64,000 nucleotides of DNA from positions 248,001 to 312,000 of the forward strand of contig NZ_QUNO01000008.1 of NCBI RefSeq assembly GCF_003387475.1. Reading direction: 5' to 3'. Source of the stretch: Kutzneria buriramensis. Lineage in GTDB: Bacteria > Actinomycetota > Actinomycetes > Mycobacteriales > Pseudonocardiaceae. A program made the position numbers and the translations under genes. The notes beneath the pieces were generated by a model. It did not search any database. It saw only the letters and a list, made by a program, of their open reading frames with translations, and was not told where the DNA came from. Positions within the stretch are counted from its first letter, which is position 1. Every line of letters begins with the position of its first letter. Shown piece after piece: positions 55,351-63,522 of the stretch.

Positions 55351-56542
55351 CCGGCAGCTCGTGCACGCCGTAGATGTTCATGTCGGTCCGCAGCTTCACC
55401 TCGTCGGCGGGAACGGCCAGCCGCAGCGACGGGAACCGCCGCAGCAGCCCGTCGAAGCCGGCCCGCATCTCGATCCGCGCCAGCTGCTGGCCCAGGCACT
55501 GGTGCACGCCATGCCCGAACGACACGTGACCGCGCGCCTTGCGGTGGATGGCCAGGCGCTCCGGGTTCTCGAAACGCTCGGGGTCGCGGTTGGCGGCCAG
55601 CAGCGACACCACGACGGTGGATCCCGCAGCGATGGTCTCGCCGCCGAGTTCGAGGTCCTCGCTGGCGTAGCGGTAGAAGATGTCCGCCACGGACAGGTAG
55701 CGCATGAGCTCCTCGACGGCGTCGGGCATCAGCTCCGGGTCCGCGCGCAGCTCGGCCAGCTGGTCCGGGTTCTCCAACAGCGCGAAGGTGCCCAGCGACA
55801 GCATGTTGGCGGTGGTCTCGTGCCCGGCGAGCAGCAGCAGGAAGGCGATGCCGACCAGCTCCTCGATGCTCAGGTCCTCGTCACGGGCCAGGTCGGACAG
55901 GATGTCCTCGCCCGGCTCGGCCCGCTTGCCGATCACCAGCTGCGCCAGGTACGAGGTCATCGCCCCGTAGGCGCCCATCTTCTCCTCCACGGTCTGCTCC
56001 CGGACCAGGAACTGCGCGGAGTTGAGCTGGAAGGTGTCCCGGTCGGCGTAGGGCACGCCGAGCAGCTCGCAGATCACCAGCGACGGCACCGGCAGCGCGA
56101 AGTGCTTGACCAGGTCGACCGGCGGGGCCAGCCGAGCCAGCTCGTCCAGCTGCCGCTCGACGATCTCGGCGATGTGCTCCTCCAGCGCCCGCATCCGCTT
56201 CACGGTGAACGCGCCGATGAGCTTGCGCCGCAGCCGGCCGTGGTCCGGCGGGTCCATGGCGATGAACAGGCCCGGGATCTGCGGCGACGGCTCGGTCGCC
56301 ACCGGCATACCGGGGGTCTCGTACGGCACGTGCACGACGCCGAGGTCCTGGCGCGAGCTGAACCGGGTGTCGGCCATCATCTGGCGCACCGCCTCGTAGC
56401 CGGTGACCAGCCAGCCCTGGTGGCCGTCGGGGAAGGCCAGCGGGCTGACCGGCCGGTCCGCGCGCAGCCGGGTGATGGCGCTGGGCGGCGCGAACGGGCC
56501 CGCGTCGCGATCCATCGGCAGGCCCTGAACGATGTCGGTCAT
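55334..56542 (-). CDS. Cytochrome P450
   Basis: The 402-aa P450 has the I-helix AFLLLLAGHETTANML, the ExxR motif in VEELMRYL, and the haem-binding loop VSFGHGVHQCLGQQLARIEM with the Cys ligand. The N-terminus (LPMDRDAGPFAPPSAITRLRADRPVSPLAFPDG) fits the actinomycete CYP105 group, which oxidises diverse secondary metabolites or xenobiotics. No ferredoxin gene is adjacent. Its promoter carries three 11-bp-spaced repeats also found before the ABC operon, linking it to the SARP regulator next door. Confidence 0.92.
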   Translation of the reverse strand: MTDIVQGLPMDRDAGPFAPPSAITRLRADRPVSPLAFPDGHQGWLVTGYEAVRQMMADTRFSSRQDLGVVHVPYETPGMPVATEPSPQIPGLFIAMDPPDHGRLRRKLIGAFTVKRMRALEEHIAEIVERQLDELARLAPPVDLVKHFALPVPSLVICELLGVPYADRDTFQLNSAQFLVREQTVEEKMGAYGAMTSYLAQLVIGKRAEPGEDILSDLARDEDLSIEELVGIAFLLLLAGHETTANMLSLGTFALLENPDQLAELRADPELMPDAVEELMRYLSVADIFYRYASEDLELGGETIAAGSTVVVSLLAANRDPERFENPERLAIHRKARGHVSFGHGVHQCLGQQLARIEMRAGFDGLLRRFPSLRLAVPADEVKLRTDMNIYGVHELPVTWTP

Positions 56543-56590
56543 CGGATTTCCTTCGGTCGCGGTGGTGTTGGTACGACCATCGCCGGGACG

Positions 56591-56620
56591 GCTGACACGC
56601 GGCTGTCACGGCCCTGACAC
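56591..56620 (-). promoter_or_regulatory. SARP-type direct repeats upstream of the P450 gene
   Basis: On the plus strand GCTGACAC (56591), GCTGTCAC (56602) and CCTGACAC (56613) are spaced exactly 11 bp. Read toward the P450 they are GTGTCAGG, GTGACAGC and GTGTCAGC, followed 9 nt later by a GATGGT hexamer in the place of a -10. Three heptamers at 11-bp intervals about 8 nt before the -10 is the known SARP operator layout. Confidence 0.75.
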
Positions 56621-56670
56621 CGGCTCCGAACCGGCCGCCCCGGCGGGCTGACCATGGCAAAATCGGCCCG

Positions 56671-59600
56671 GTGCAGATCGGGATACTGGGGCCGTTCGAG
56701 GTGCGTACGGACGACGGCGCGCCGGTCGACGTGCCGGGCGCCCGGCTGCGTGGGCTGCTGGCCGCCCTCGCGCTCGAACCGGGCCACGTCGTGTCGAAGA
56801 CGGCGCTGATCGACTGGATCTGGGGTGAGAACCCGCCGTCGGACGCGGCGAATGCCTTGCAGCGCCTGGTTTCCCGGCTGCGGAAGGTGCTGCCGGTCGA
56901 GGGTCTGCCGACCGGCTACCGGCTGACGGTCGATCCCGACGCCGTCGACGCCGTCCGGTTCGAGCGGCTCATCGGCGACGCCGACGATCTGGGGCGGCTG
57001 CGTGCGGCCCTCGCTTTGTGGCGGGGCTCGGCCATGCAGGACGTCGGATTGCAGGACAGCGAGGCGTTCGACGCGGCGGTCACCCGGCTGGAGGGCCTGC
57101 GCCTGACCGCGATGGAGGACCGCTTCGACGCGGAGATCGGCCTCGGTCACGGGGCGAAGGTCGTCGGCGAGCTCACCGATCTGGTGGCCGCGAATCCGGT
57201 GCGCGAACGGCTGGTCGCCGCGCTGATGCGGGCGCTGGCCGCGGCCGGCCGCGGCAACGAGGCGCTGCTCGTGTACCAGCGGACCAGGGAAACCCTGGCC
57301 GACACGCTGGGTGTCGACCCCTCGCCGGAACTGTCCGAACTGCACGTCGCGTTGCTGCGGGGCGAGCTCGGGCGGCGGGAGGAGACCCGGCGGACCAACC
57401 TGCGCGCCGAGCTGACCAGCTACGTCGGCAAGGACGACGACGTCGCCACGGTCCGCGGTCTCGTCGCCGAGCACCGGCTCACCACGCTGATCGGCCCCGG
57501 CGGCGCGGGAAAGACCAGGCTGGCCACGGAAACCGTACGCACGATGCTCGACGACCTGCCCGACGGGGCCTGGGTGATCGAGCTCGCGGCCATCAGCGCC
57601 GACGGCGATGTGGCGCAGGCGACACTCGGCGCGCTGAAGTTGCGCGACGCGCTGCTGGGCGACGCCCCGGACGCGGAGCCGACGGACCGGGTCATCGCCG
57701 CCCTGCGCGAGCGCGAGGCGCTGCTGATCCTGGACAACTGCGAGCACGTGATCGAGCCGGCGGCGGAGTTCGCGCACCGGGTGCTCGGCGAGTGCCGGCG
57801 GCTGCGGATCCTTGCCACGAGCCGGGAACCGCTGGGCATCACCGGCGAGGCGCTGTGGCCGGTCGCGCCGCTGATGCTGCCGTTGGAGGACGCCGATCCA
57901 GCCGAGATCGAGGCCGTGCCGGCCGTCCGGCTGCTCCGGGACCGAGCCGCCGCCGTGCGCAAGGACTTCGTCGCTGACGCCCGCACCATGGCGCGGGTCT
58001 GCCGTGCGCTGGACGGGATGCCGCTCGCGATCGAGCTCGCGGCGGCCCGGCTGCGCACCATGTCCTTGGAGCAGCTGGCCAATCGGCTCGACGACCGGTT
58101 CCGCCTGCTGACCGGCGGCAGCCGCACCTCGCTGCCGCGGCACCGCACGTTGCGCGCGGTGATCGACTGGAGCTGGGAGCTGCTCAGCGACGACGAACGG
58201 ATCGTGCTGCGCCGGCTGTCGGCGTTCGCCGGCGGCGCGAGCCTGGAGGCGGCCGAGCGGGTGTGCGACGCCGACGACGTGCTCGAGCTGTTGACGGCCT
58301 TGACCGAGAAATCGCTGGTGGTCACCTACGGCGACGACGCTCCGCGGTACCGGATGCTCGGCACCATCAAGGAATACGCGCAGCAGCGGCTGGCCGAGGC
58401 GGGCGAGGAGGAGCTGACGCGCCGGGCGCATCTCGCGTACTTCACGGAGCTTGCCGAGACCGCCGAGCCACATCTCCGCCGCGCCCAGCAGCTGGAATGG
58501 CTTGCGGTGCTTGAGTCCGAGCACGACAACATCGGCGCCGCCATGCGCGGCGCGCTCGCCGCCGGCGAGGCCGAGCCGGCGATGCGGCTCGCCGCGGCCG
58601 CCGGCTGGTATTGGTGGCTCGGCGGCCACAAGGCCGAGGGCAACGAGCTGATCATGGCGGCGGTGGCGCTGCCGGGCGAGGTCCCCGACGAGATCGTGGC
58701 CGTGGTCTACGCCTACGTCACGATGTTCGTGGTGTCCGGCCGGAGCGACCAGTTCGAGGCGCAGGAATGGATCCGCAAGGCTTCTGATGTCGGCCGGCGC
58801 GTCCAGAGCCGCCATCCCGCGCCGAGAGTCGTGCCGTCGCTGATCCGGCTGCTGGAACCGGATGGGGCCCTGACCGCGTGGGAACCGTTGCTGGTCGACG
58901 AGGATCCGTGGGTGCGGGCCCTCGGCCGGCTGCACTCCGGCAAGATCAGGATCCTGCTCGGCGACGGCGGGCGGGATGCGGACGCATACCTGGAGCAGGC
59001 GCTCGACGAGTTCCGCGCGATCGGCGAGCGGTGGGGAATCTCCTTCGCCCTCAACGAGTTGGCCCATCGCATCGCCATGCGCGGCGACTTCGCCGGCGCG
59101 TGTGCGTACTACGAGCAGGCGATCGCGGTCGTCACGGAGACCGGAGCCTTCGAGGACATCGTGTCATGGCGGGCGGAACAGGCCCAGTTCTCCTGGCTGG
59201 CCGGCGATCCGGAGTCGAGCGCGGCCGCCATGGCCGAGGCGCAGCGGTACGCGGAACGCGTCGCCTGGCCGGACGCGTTGGCCGAACTTGCGCTGGCCAA
59301 GGCGGAGCTCGCGCGGTGGGGCGGCGACAACGAGCAGGCGCGGCGGCACCTCGACGTCGCGACGAAGGTGTTGGGGGCCAAGGCGGAGCAGGGAAACTCG
59401 CGGTCGGTGATCGAGGAGCTGCTGGGCTACCTGGCCGAGGACCTGGACGAGGCCCGTGCGCACCATGCCGCGGCGCTGGAGGCCGCGTCCCGGGCCGGCA
59501 ACTCCGTCCAGATCGCCCGGGTGCTCGTGGGCATCGCCGATCTGGCGCTGCGCCGCGACCAGCACGAGCAGGCCGCGCGGCTGCTCGCGGCCAGCGCCGC

Positions 59601-59754
59601 CGTGCGCGGGCTGCCGGATCTCTCCCAGCCGGACGTGGCCCGGATCGGGCAGGCGACGCGAAATCGCCTCGGTGACACGAAGTTCACCGAGGCGACTGGC
59701 GAGGGGGAGCGGGCGGCCTGGCCCGAGCTGGTGGCGGTCACGCTCGCTTCTTGA
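56671..59754 (+). CDS. AfsR-like SARP regulator with NB-ARC and TPR domains
   Basis: The 1027-aa protein has an N-terminal OmpR-type winged helix (MQIGILGPFEVRTDDGAPVDVPGARLRGLLAALAL, about 1-90), a bacterial transcriptional activation domain (FERLIGDADD ... LALWRGSAMQDVGL ... LVAANPVRERLVAALMRALAAAGRGNEALLVYQRTRETLADTLGVDPSPELSELH, to about 240), an NB-ARC ATPase (LIGPGGAGKTRLATE at about 273, LLILDNCEHVIE, ILATSREPLGI, GMPLAIELAAARL), and C-terminal TPR-like repeats. AfsR-type proteins activate secondary-metabolism genes. GTG 56671 is leaderless-like, with CAAAAT upstream. Confidence 0.9.
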   Translation: MQIGILGPFEVRTDDGAPVDVPGARLRGLLAALALEPGHVVSKTALIDWIWGENPPSDAANALQRLVSRLRKVLPVEGLPTGYRLTVDPDAVDAVRFERLIGDADDLGRLRAALALWRGSAMQDVGLQDSEAFDAAVTRLEGLRLTAMEDRFDAEIGLGHGAKVVGELTDLVAANPVRERLVAALMRALAAAGRGNEALLVYQRTRETLADTLGVDPSPELSELHVALLRGELGRREETRRTNLRAELTSYVGKDDDVATVRGLVAEHRLTTLIGPGGAGKTRLATETVRTMLDDLPDGAWVIELAAISADGDVAQATLGALKLRDALLGDAPDAEPTDRVIAALREREALLILDNCEHVIEPAAEFAHRVLGECRRLRILATSREPLGITGEALWPVAPLMLPLEDADPAEIEAVPAVRLLRDRAAAVRKDFVADARTMARVCRALDGMPLAIELAAARLRTMSLEQLANRLDDRFRLLTGGSRTSLPRHRTLRAVIDWSWELLSDDERIVLRRLSAFAGGASLEAAERVCDADDVLELLTALTEKSLVVTYGDDAPRYRMLGTIKEYAQQRLAEAGEEELTRRAHLAYFTELAETAEPHLRRAQQLEWLAVLESEHDNIGAAMRGALAAGEAEPAMRLAAAAGWYWWLGGHKAEGNELIMAAVALPGEVPDEIVAVVYAYVTMFVVSGRSDQFEAQEWIRKASDVGRRVQSRHPAPRVVPSLIRLLEPDGALTAWEPLLVDEDPWVRALGRLHSGKIRILLGDGGRDADAYLEQALDEFRAIGERWGISFALNELAHRIAMRGDFAGACAYYEQAIAVVTETGAFEDIVSWRAEQAQFSWLAGDPESSAAAMAEAQRYAERVAWPDALAELALAKAELARWGGDNEQARRHLDVATKVLGAKAEQGNSRSVIEELLGYLAEDLDEARAHHAAALEAASRAGNSVQIARVLVGIADLALRRDQHEQAARLLAASAAVRGLPDLSQPDVARIGQATRNRLGDTKFTEATGEGERAAWPELVAVTLAS

Positions 59755-60481
59755 ACGTCGAGGACGCCCAGAGGTAGCCGACCAGCGCGATCCCCACGCA
59801 CCAGGCCAGGGCGGCGATCACGTCGCTCGTGGCCGGGGCGCCGTTGAGCAGGCCGCGCAGCGTCTCGATGATCGGCGTGAACGGCTGGTACTCGGCGAAC
59901 TGCCGGACGCCCTGCCCCATCTTGTCCGCCGGCACGATCGCGCTGCTGAAGAACGGCAGCATGACCAGCGGCACCGAGGCCAGGCCGGCGGTCTCCGGGG
60001 ACTTCGCCGCCAGGCCGAGGGCGACCGTGAACCAGCCCGTCGTGAAACCCAGCAGCGCCACCATGCCGATCACGGCGAGCCAGTCGAGCGGACTCGCCGC
60101 CGGGTGGAAGCCCAGCAGGAACGCGACGCCCACGATTGCCGCCATGGCAACTAGATTCGTGAGCAGGCTGGCGACGACGTGCCCGGTCAGCACCGCGTCG
60201 CGGGACACGTCCATCACCTTGAAGCGGTTGATGATGCCCTTGGTCATGTCGGAATTCACTGCTGTGGCAACGGATCCCAGGCCGTAGCAGACGGCCAGCA
60301 GCAGCATGCCCGGGGTGGCGTAGTCGACGTAGTCGACGCCCACGTTGAACGCGCCGCCCAGGAGGTAGACGAACATCAGCATGACCACGACCGGCATCAG
60401 GACCGCGTTGAACACCGAGGTGGGATTCCGGGCGATGTGCTTGAAGTTGCGGCGCAGCATCACCGTCGAGTGGGACTTCAT
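59738..60481 (-). CDS. ABC-2 type transporter permease (DrrB-like)
   Basis: The 247-aa membrane protein has about six hydrophobic segments, MPVVVMLMFVYLLGGAFNVGVDYVDYATPGMLL near the start and the ABC-2 signature region TAGLASVPLVMLPFFSSAIVPADKMGQGVRQFAEYQPFTPIIETLRGLL. It pairs with the ATPase encoded just upstream (ATGA overlap) to form a drug or metabolite exporter like DrrAB. Its stop overlaps the SARP gene end by 17 nt. Confidence 0.9.
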   Translation of the reverse strand: MKSHSTVMLRRNFKHIARNPTSVFNAVLMPVVVMLMFVYLLGGAFNVGVDYVDYATPGMLLLAVCYGLGSVATAVNSDMTKGIINRFKVMDVSRDAVLTGHVVASLLTNLVAMAAIVGVAFLLGFHPAASPLDWLAVIGMVALLGFTTGWFTVALGLAAKSPETAGLASVPLVMLPFFSSAIVPADKMGQGVRQFAEYQPFTPIIETLRGLLNGAPATSDVIAALAWCVGIALVGYLWASSTFKKRA

Positions 60482-61410
60482 TTCGCGAGCACCTCCGTGG
60501 TGTGGCCGGTCAGGGCCAGGAAGACGTCATCGAGATCGGGCGTGTGGACGGCGAACCCGTCCGCGTCGAGCGAGTGCTCGTCGAGGCGGTCCAGCAGGCC
60601 CCGCAACGACTTCGTGCCGCCGTCGCTGGGCACCCGCAGCGTCAGGGCCTCGTCGTCGCGCGTGCTGCCGGCGATGATCCGAGCGGCCGAGTCGAGGTCC
60701 GCGGCGGTGGCGAAGCGGAGCCGGACGTGTGTGCCGGGGATGCGGCGCTTGAGCTCGTCCGGCGTGCCCTGAGCGACCAGGCGGCCCTGGTCCAGCACCG
60801 CGATCCGGTCCGCGAGCTGGTCGGCCTCCTCCAGGTACTGGGTGGTGAGGAAGATCGTCACGCCGTCGGAGACCAGGTCGCGGATGATCGTCCACATGGT
60901 GCGGCGGCTGCGCGGGTCCAGGCCGGTGGTCGGCTCGTCGAGGAAGATGATCCGCGGCTTGCCGACCAGCGTCATCGCCAGGTCGAGCTTGCGGCGCATG
61001 CCCCCGGAGTAGGTGGACGCCGGCTTGCGCGCCGCGTCGACCAGGTCGAACCGTTCGAGCAGCTCCTCGACGCTGCGCTTGCCGGCCTTCCGGTTCAGGT
61101 CGACCATCAGCTGCAGGTTCTCGCGGCCCGTCAGCAGTTCGTCCACCGCCGCGAACTGGCCGGTGACGCCGATCGCCGCCCGTACCGCGTTGGGGTTGGT
61201 CGCCACGTCGTGCCCCGCGACGCGGACGGCGCCGCCATCGGCCGTGATCAACGTGGTGAGCACGTTCACCGTGGTCGTCTTGCCGGCCCCGTTCGGGCCG
61301 AGCAGGGAGAACACCGTGCCGGCGGCGACGTTCAGGTCGATGCCGTCGAGCACCGTCTTGTCCTTGTAGGCCTTCCGCAACCCGGAGGCCGTGATCGCTG
61401 GCTCTGTCAT
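60478..61410 (-). CDS. ABC transporter ATPase (DrrA-like)
   Basis: The 310-aa protein has Walker A LLGPNGAGKTTTVNVL, the Q-loop IGVTGQFAAVDELLTGRENL, signature YSGGMRRKLDLAMTL, Walker B IIFLDEPTTGLDPRSR and H-loop IFLTTQYLEEAD, followed by the DrrA-type C-terminal domain ending LTGHTTEVLAK. A GTG at 61440 is in frame, but ATG 61410 is preferred because the SARP repeats occupy 61433-61462. It is coupled to the permease gene. Confidence 0.92.
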   Translation of the reverse strand: MTEPAITASGLRKAYKDKTVLDGIDLNVAAGTVFSLLGPNGAGKTTTVNVLTTLITADGGAVRVAGHDVATNPNAVRAAIGVTGQFAAVDELLTGRENLQLMVDLNRKAGKRSVEELLERFDLVDAARKPASTYSGGMRRKLDLAMTLVGKPRIIFLDEPTTGLDPRSRRTMWTIIRDLVSDGVTIFLTTQYLEEADQLADRIAVLDQGRLVAQGTPDELKRRIPGTHVRLRFATAADLDSAARIIAGSTRDDEALTLRVPSDGGTKSLRGLLDRLDEHSLDADGFAVHTPDLDDVFLALTGHTTEVLAK

Positions 61411-61432
61411 GGGAACCACTGTCAGCGGGGCG

Positions 61433-61462
61433 GCTGACACGGCCCTGACACGGCGCCGCCAC
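61433..61462 (-). promoter_or_regulatory. SARP-type direct repeats upstream of the ABC operon
   Basis: On the plus strand GCTGACAC (61433), CCTGACAC (61444) and a degenerate GCCGCCAC (61455) are spaced 11 bp. In the direction of the ABC genes the last repeat is followed after 9 nt by GACAGT, then 7 nt to ATG 61410, which suggests a leaderless message. The layout copies that of the P450 promoter. Confidence 0.7.
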
Positions 61463-61514
61463 GGTGTCCGAATCCTTCAATACGGCGCGGGCGCGGCCGT
61501 GGCAGGGTGCATGT

Positions 61515-62378
61515 ATGACCTTCGACCTCGGCCGCGCCACATCGTTCATGGCGGCCCACGCGCGCATCCTCGACCGCCGGCGATTCGCTTCGGACAGTGC
61601 CGGTGTGCTGGCGGCGGTCGACGCGTACTGCAATGCGGACGGCGGTTACGGGTGGGGTCTCGAACCCGATCTCCGCGCGCCCGAGAGCCAACCCGGCGGT
61701 GCGCTGCACGCGTTGGAGGCGATCGCGGACGCTTCGGCTTCACCCCACACCGTCGCCCTGCTCGACTGGCTCCTCTCGATCACCCTGGACGACGGCGGGT
61801 TGCCGTTCGCGCTGCCCGTCGCCGATCCCACCGCGTGCGCACCGTTCTGGGTTCAGGCCGACCCGCACACGTCCTCGTTGCAGATCACCGCAGCCGTTGC
61901 CGCCCAGGCGCATCGGGTTGCTCGCCGGGACGAGCGCGCGAGGAATCACCCTTGGCTCGCGACAGCGACGAAGTACTGCTTCGGGGCGATCCAGGACATG
62001 AACGAGCCCCCGTTCGCGTATGTCCTGTCGTTCGCCCTCCAGCTCCTCGACGCCGCCACGGACACCCATCCCGAGGCGCACGAGCTGCTGCGTCACCTCG
62101 GCCGCTTCGTGCCCGCGGACGGGGCGATGCCCGTCGTCGGCGGTGCCGAGGGCGAAACGCTGCACCTGCTCGACTTCGCGCCCGAACCCGGCCGTCCGGT
62201 GCGCGGTCTGCTCGATCCGGACGCCGTCGTCGCCGACCTCGACCGTGTCGCGAACGGCCAACAACCCGACGGCGGCTGGGCCGTCGACTTCTCCAGCTAC
62301 TCCCCGGCGGCCGCAATGGAATGGCGGGGTTACGCGACTGTCCGCGCCGTCACGACGCTCCGCTTGAACGGCCGCTGA
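61515..62378 (+). CDS. Prenyltransferase/squalene-cyclase-repeat protein
   Basis: The 287-aa protein has QW-like alpha-toroid repeats: VDAYCNADGGYGWGLEPDLRAPESQPGGALHALEAI, LDDGGLPFALPVADP, NGQQPDGGWAVDFSSYSP. These occur in terpene cyclases and prenyltransferase beta subunits, but the DxDD motif of class II cyclases is not visible, so no reaction is assigned. ATG 61515 is preferred over the frame start at 61464. It is divergent from the ABC operon, close to the SARP repeats. Confidence 0.7.
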   Translation: MTFDLGRATSFMAAHARILDRRRFASDSAGVLAAVDAYCNADGGYGWGLEPDLRAPESQPGGALHALEAIADASASPHTVALLDWLLSITLDDGGLPFALPVADPTACAPFWVQADPHTSSLQITAAVAAQAHRVARRDERARNHPWLATATKYCFGAIQDMNEPPFAYVLSFALQLLDAATDTHPEAHELLRHLGRFVPADGAMPVVGGAEGETLHLLDFAPEPGRPVRGLLDPDAVVADLDRVANGQQPDGGWAVDFSSYSPAAAMEWRGYATVRAVTTLRLNGR

Positions 62379-63050
62379 TCACCACGGGACCGTCTTGCCG
62401 TAGCGGTCCAGGAACTGGAGGCCGTCCGCGCCGGCCTGGGCCTCGAGGACGTCGACCACCAGCGGCATGGTCTCGTCCGGGTCGAGCGGGGCGTCCGGGC
62501 CGCCCAGCCGGGTCCGGTTGTGGCCCGGGTCGATGAGCAGCTTCGTGTGGCCGTCGTCGGCGTGGCGCGTGGCGTAGCTGCGCATCAGCTGGTTGAGGGC
62601 GGCCTTGCTCGCCTTGTACAGCTCGTAGCCCGGCTCGGTGTTGCCGGCGATGCTGCCCTGCTCGGACGACATGACCGCCACGGTTCCGCCCGGTGCGACC
62701 AGTCCGCGCAGGGCTTCCAGCGTCCTCAACGGGCTCAGCGCGTTGGTGATCATCACCTCGGTGAACATGTCGGTCGGGACCTCCGTGATCGGCAGGTCGC
62801 CCTGGTCGATCGCGGCGTTGACGAACAACAGGTCCAGCCGACGGTCGGCCAGCCGCTCGGCTAACCCGGCCAGCTCTGCCGGGCTGGTCATGTCCAGAGA
62901 TTCGACCGTCAGTCGCTCCTTCCCGGGCAGCACGGTGCCCCGGGTCGTGGCGGTGACGTGCCAGCCCCGTCGGAGGAACTCGTCGGTGAGGGCGAGACCC
63001 AGCCCTCGGGAGGCTCCGACGATCAGGGCGTGGCGGGCAGTGGCGGACAC
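62379..63050 (-). CDS. Short-chain dehydrogenase/reductase
   Basis: The 223-aa SDR has the cofactor motif HALIVGASRGLGLALTDEF (GASRGLG), LDLLFVNAAIDQGD, the catalytic Ser in VAVMSSEQGS and YELYKASKAALNQL with the YxxxK motif. An Arg in TATTRG after the second strand suggests NADPH preference. GTG 63050 follows GAAGGAG. It is controlled by a duplicated palindromic operator just upstream; no regulator gene is beside it in this window. Confidence 0.88.
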   Translation of the reverse strand: MSATARHALIVGASRGLGLALTDEFLRRGWHVTATTRGTVLPGKERLTVESLDMTSPAELAGLAERLADRRLDLLFVNAAIDQGDLPITEVPTDMFTEVMITNALSPLRTLEALRGLVAPGGTVAVMSSEQGSIAGNTEPGYELYKASKAALNQLMRSYATRHADDGHTKLLIDPGHNRTRLGGPDAPLDPDETMPLVVDVLEAQAGADGLQFLDRYGKTVPW

Positions 63051-63134
63051 AGTGACTCCTTCGCTGTCTAGACGCAACGTTGCGTCTAGACAGTGACTCC
63101 TTCGCTGTCTAGACGCAACGTTGCGTCTAGACAG
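63051..63134. repeat. Perfect 41-bp tandem duplication with two palindromic operators
   Basis: 63051-63091 and 63092-63132 are identical. Each copy contains, with its edge, a perfect 30-bp palindrome of half-site CTGTCTAGACGCAAC (63064-63093 and 63105-63134) and a GAAGGAGT ribosome-binding site. The palindrome has the form of TetR-family operators with an ACGCAACGTTGCGT core. Confidence 0.85.
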
Positions 63135-63190
63135 TAGCGTAGAGCGTGCCGCTGGCCCGCGGGAATTGTCGGTGGTTGCTTGTTGGCCGC

Positions 63191-63481
63191 TCACCGCTCC
63201 CGGAACAGGACCTCGATGTGCATGATCCGGTCGTGGACGACGTCGATGTTGAGCATGCCTTCCTCGGGCAGCAGTGCGATCATGCGGTGGCCGTAGCCGT
63301 AAGGGGTGCCGGGCGGGTGTTCGGCGGTGTAGATGCTCCGGCAGAAATCGTCCCCACAGTCGCAATAGGCGACGAGCGGGACGAACAGCACGGAGACGGC
63401 CAGGGAGAATTCGCCCTCGGCCCGCAGTAGCTCGGCCAGTTCGGCGATGAGTTCGGGATGGGCGTCGCGGACAAGCGTCAC
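63191..63481 (-). CDS. Small conserved hypothetical protein
   Basis: The 96-aa product (GTG 63481) has a helical start (PELIAELAELLRAEGEFSLAVSVL) and a cluster AYCDCGDDFCRSIYTAEHPPG with three cysteines that may bind a metal. No function is recognised. It lies upstream of the operator region and on the same strand as the SDR gene. Confidence 0.55.
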   Translation of the reverse strand: MTLVRDAHPELIAELAELLRAEGEFSLAVSVLFVPLVAYCDCGDDFCRSIYTAEHPPGTPYGYGHRMIALLPEEGMLNIDVVHDRIMHIEVLFRER

Positions 63482-63522
63482 GGCGAGGGAGGGTAAGCGC
63501 GAAAGACGGCCGCAGACAGCGA

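Noticed and set aside
61411-61440. GTG 61440 as the start of the ABC ATPase
   Set aside because: It would translate through the 11-bp-spaced SARP repeats; homology to DrrA begins after ATG 61410.
63064-63134. CRISPR-like repeat-spacer array
   Set aside because: Only two copies exist, they abut with 11 nt between palindromes, and each copy includes the SDR ribosome-binding site, which fits operators.
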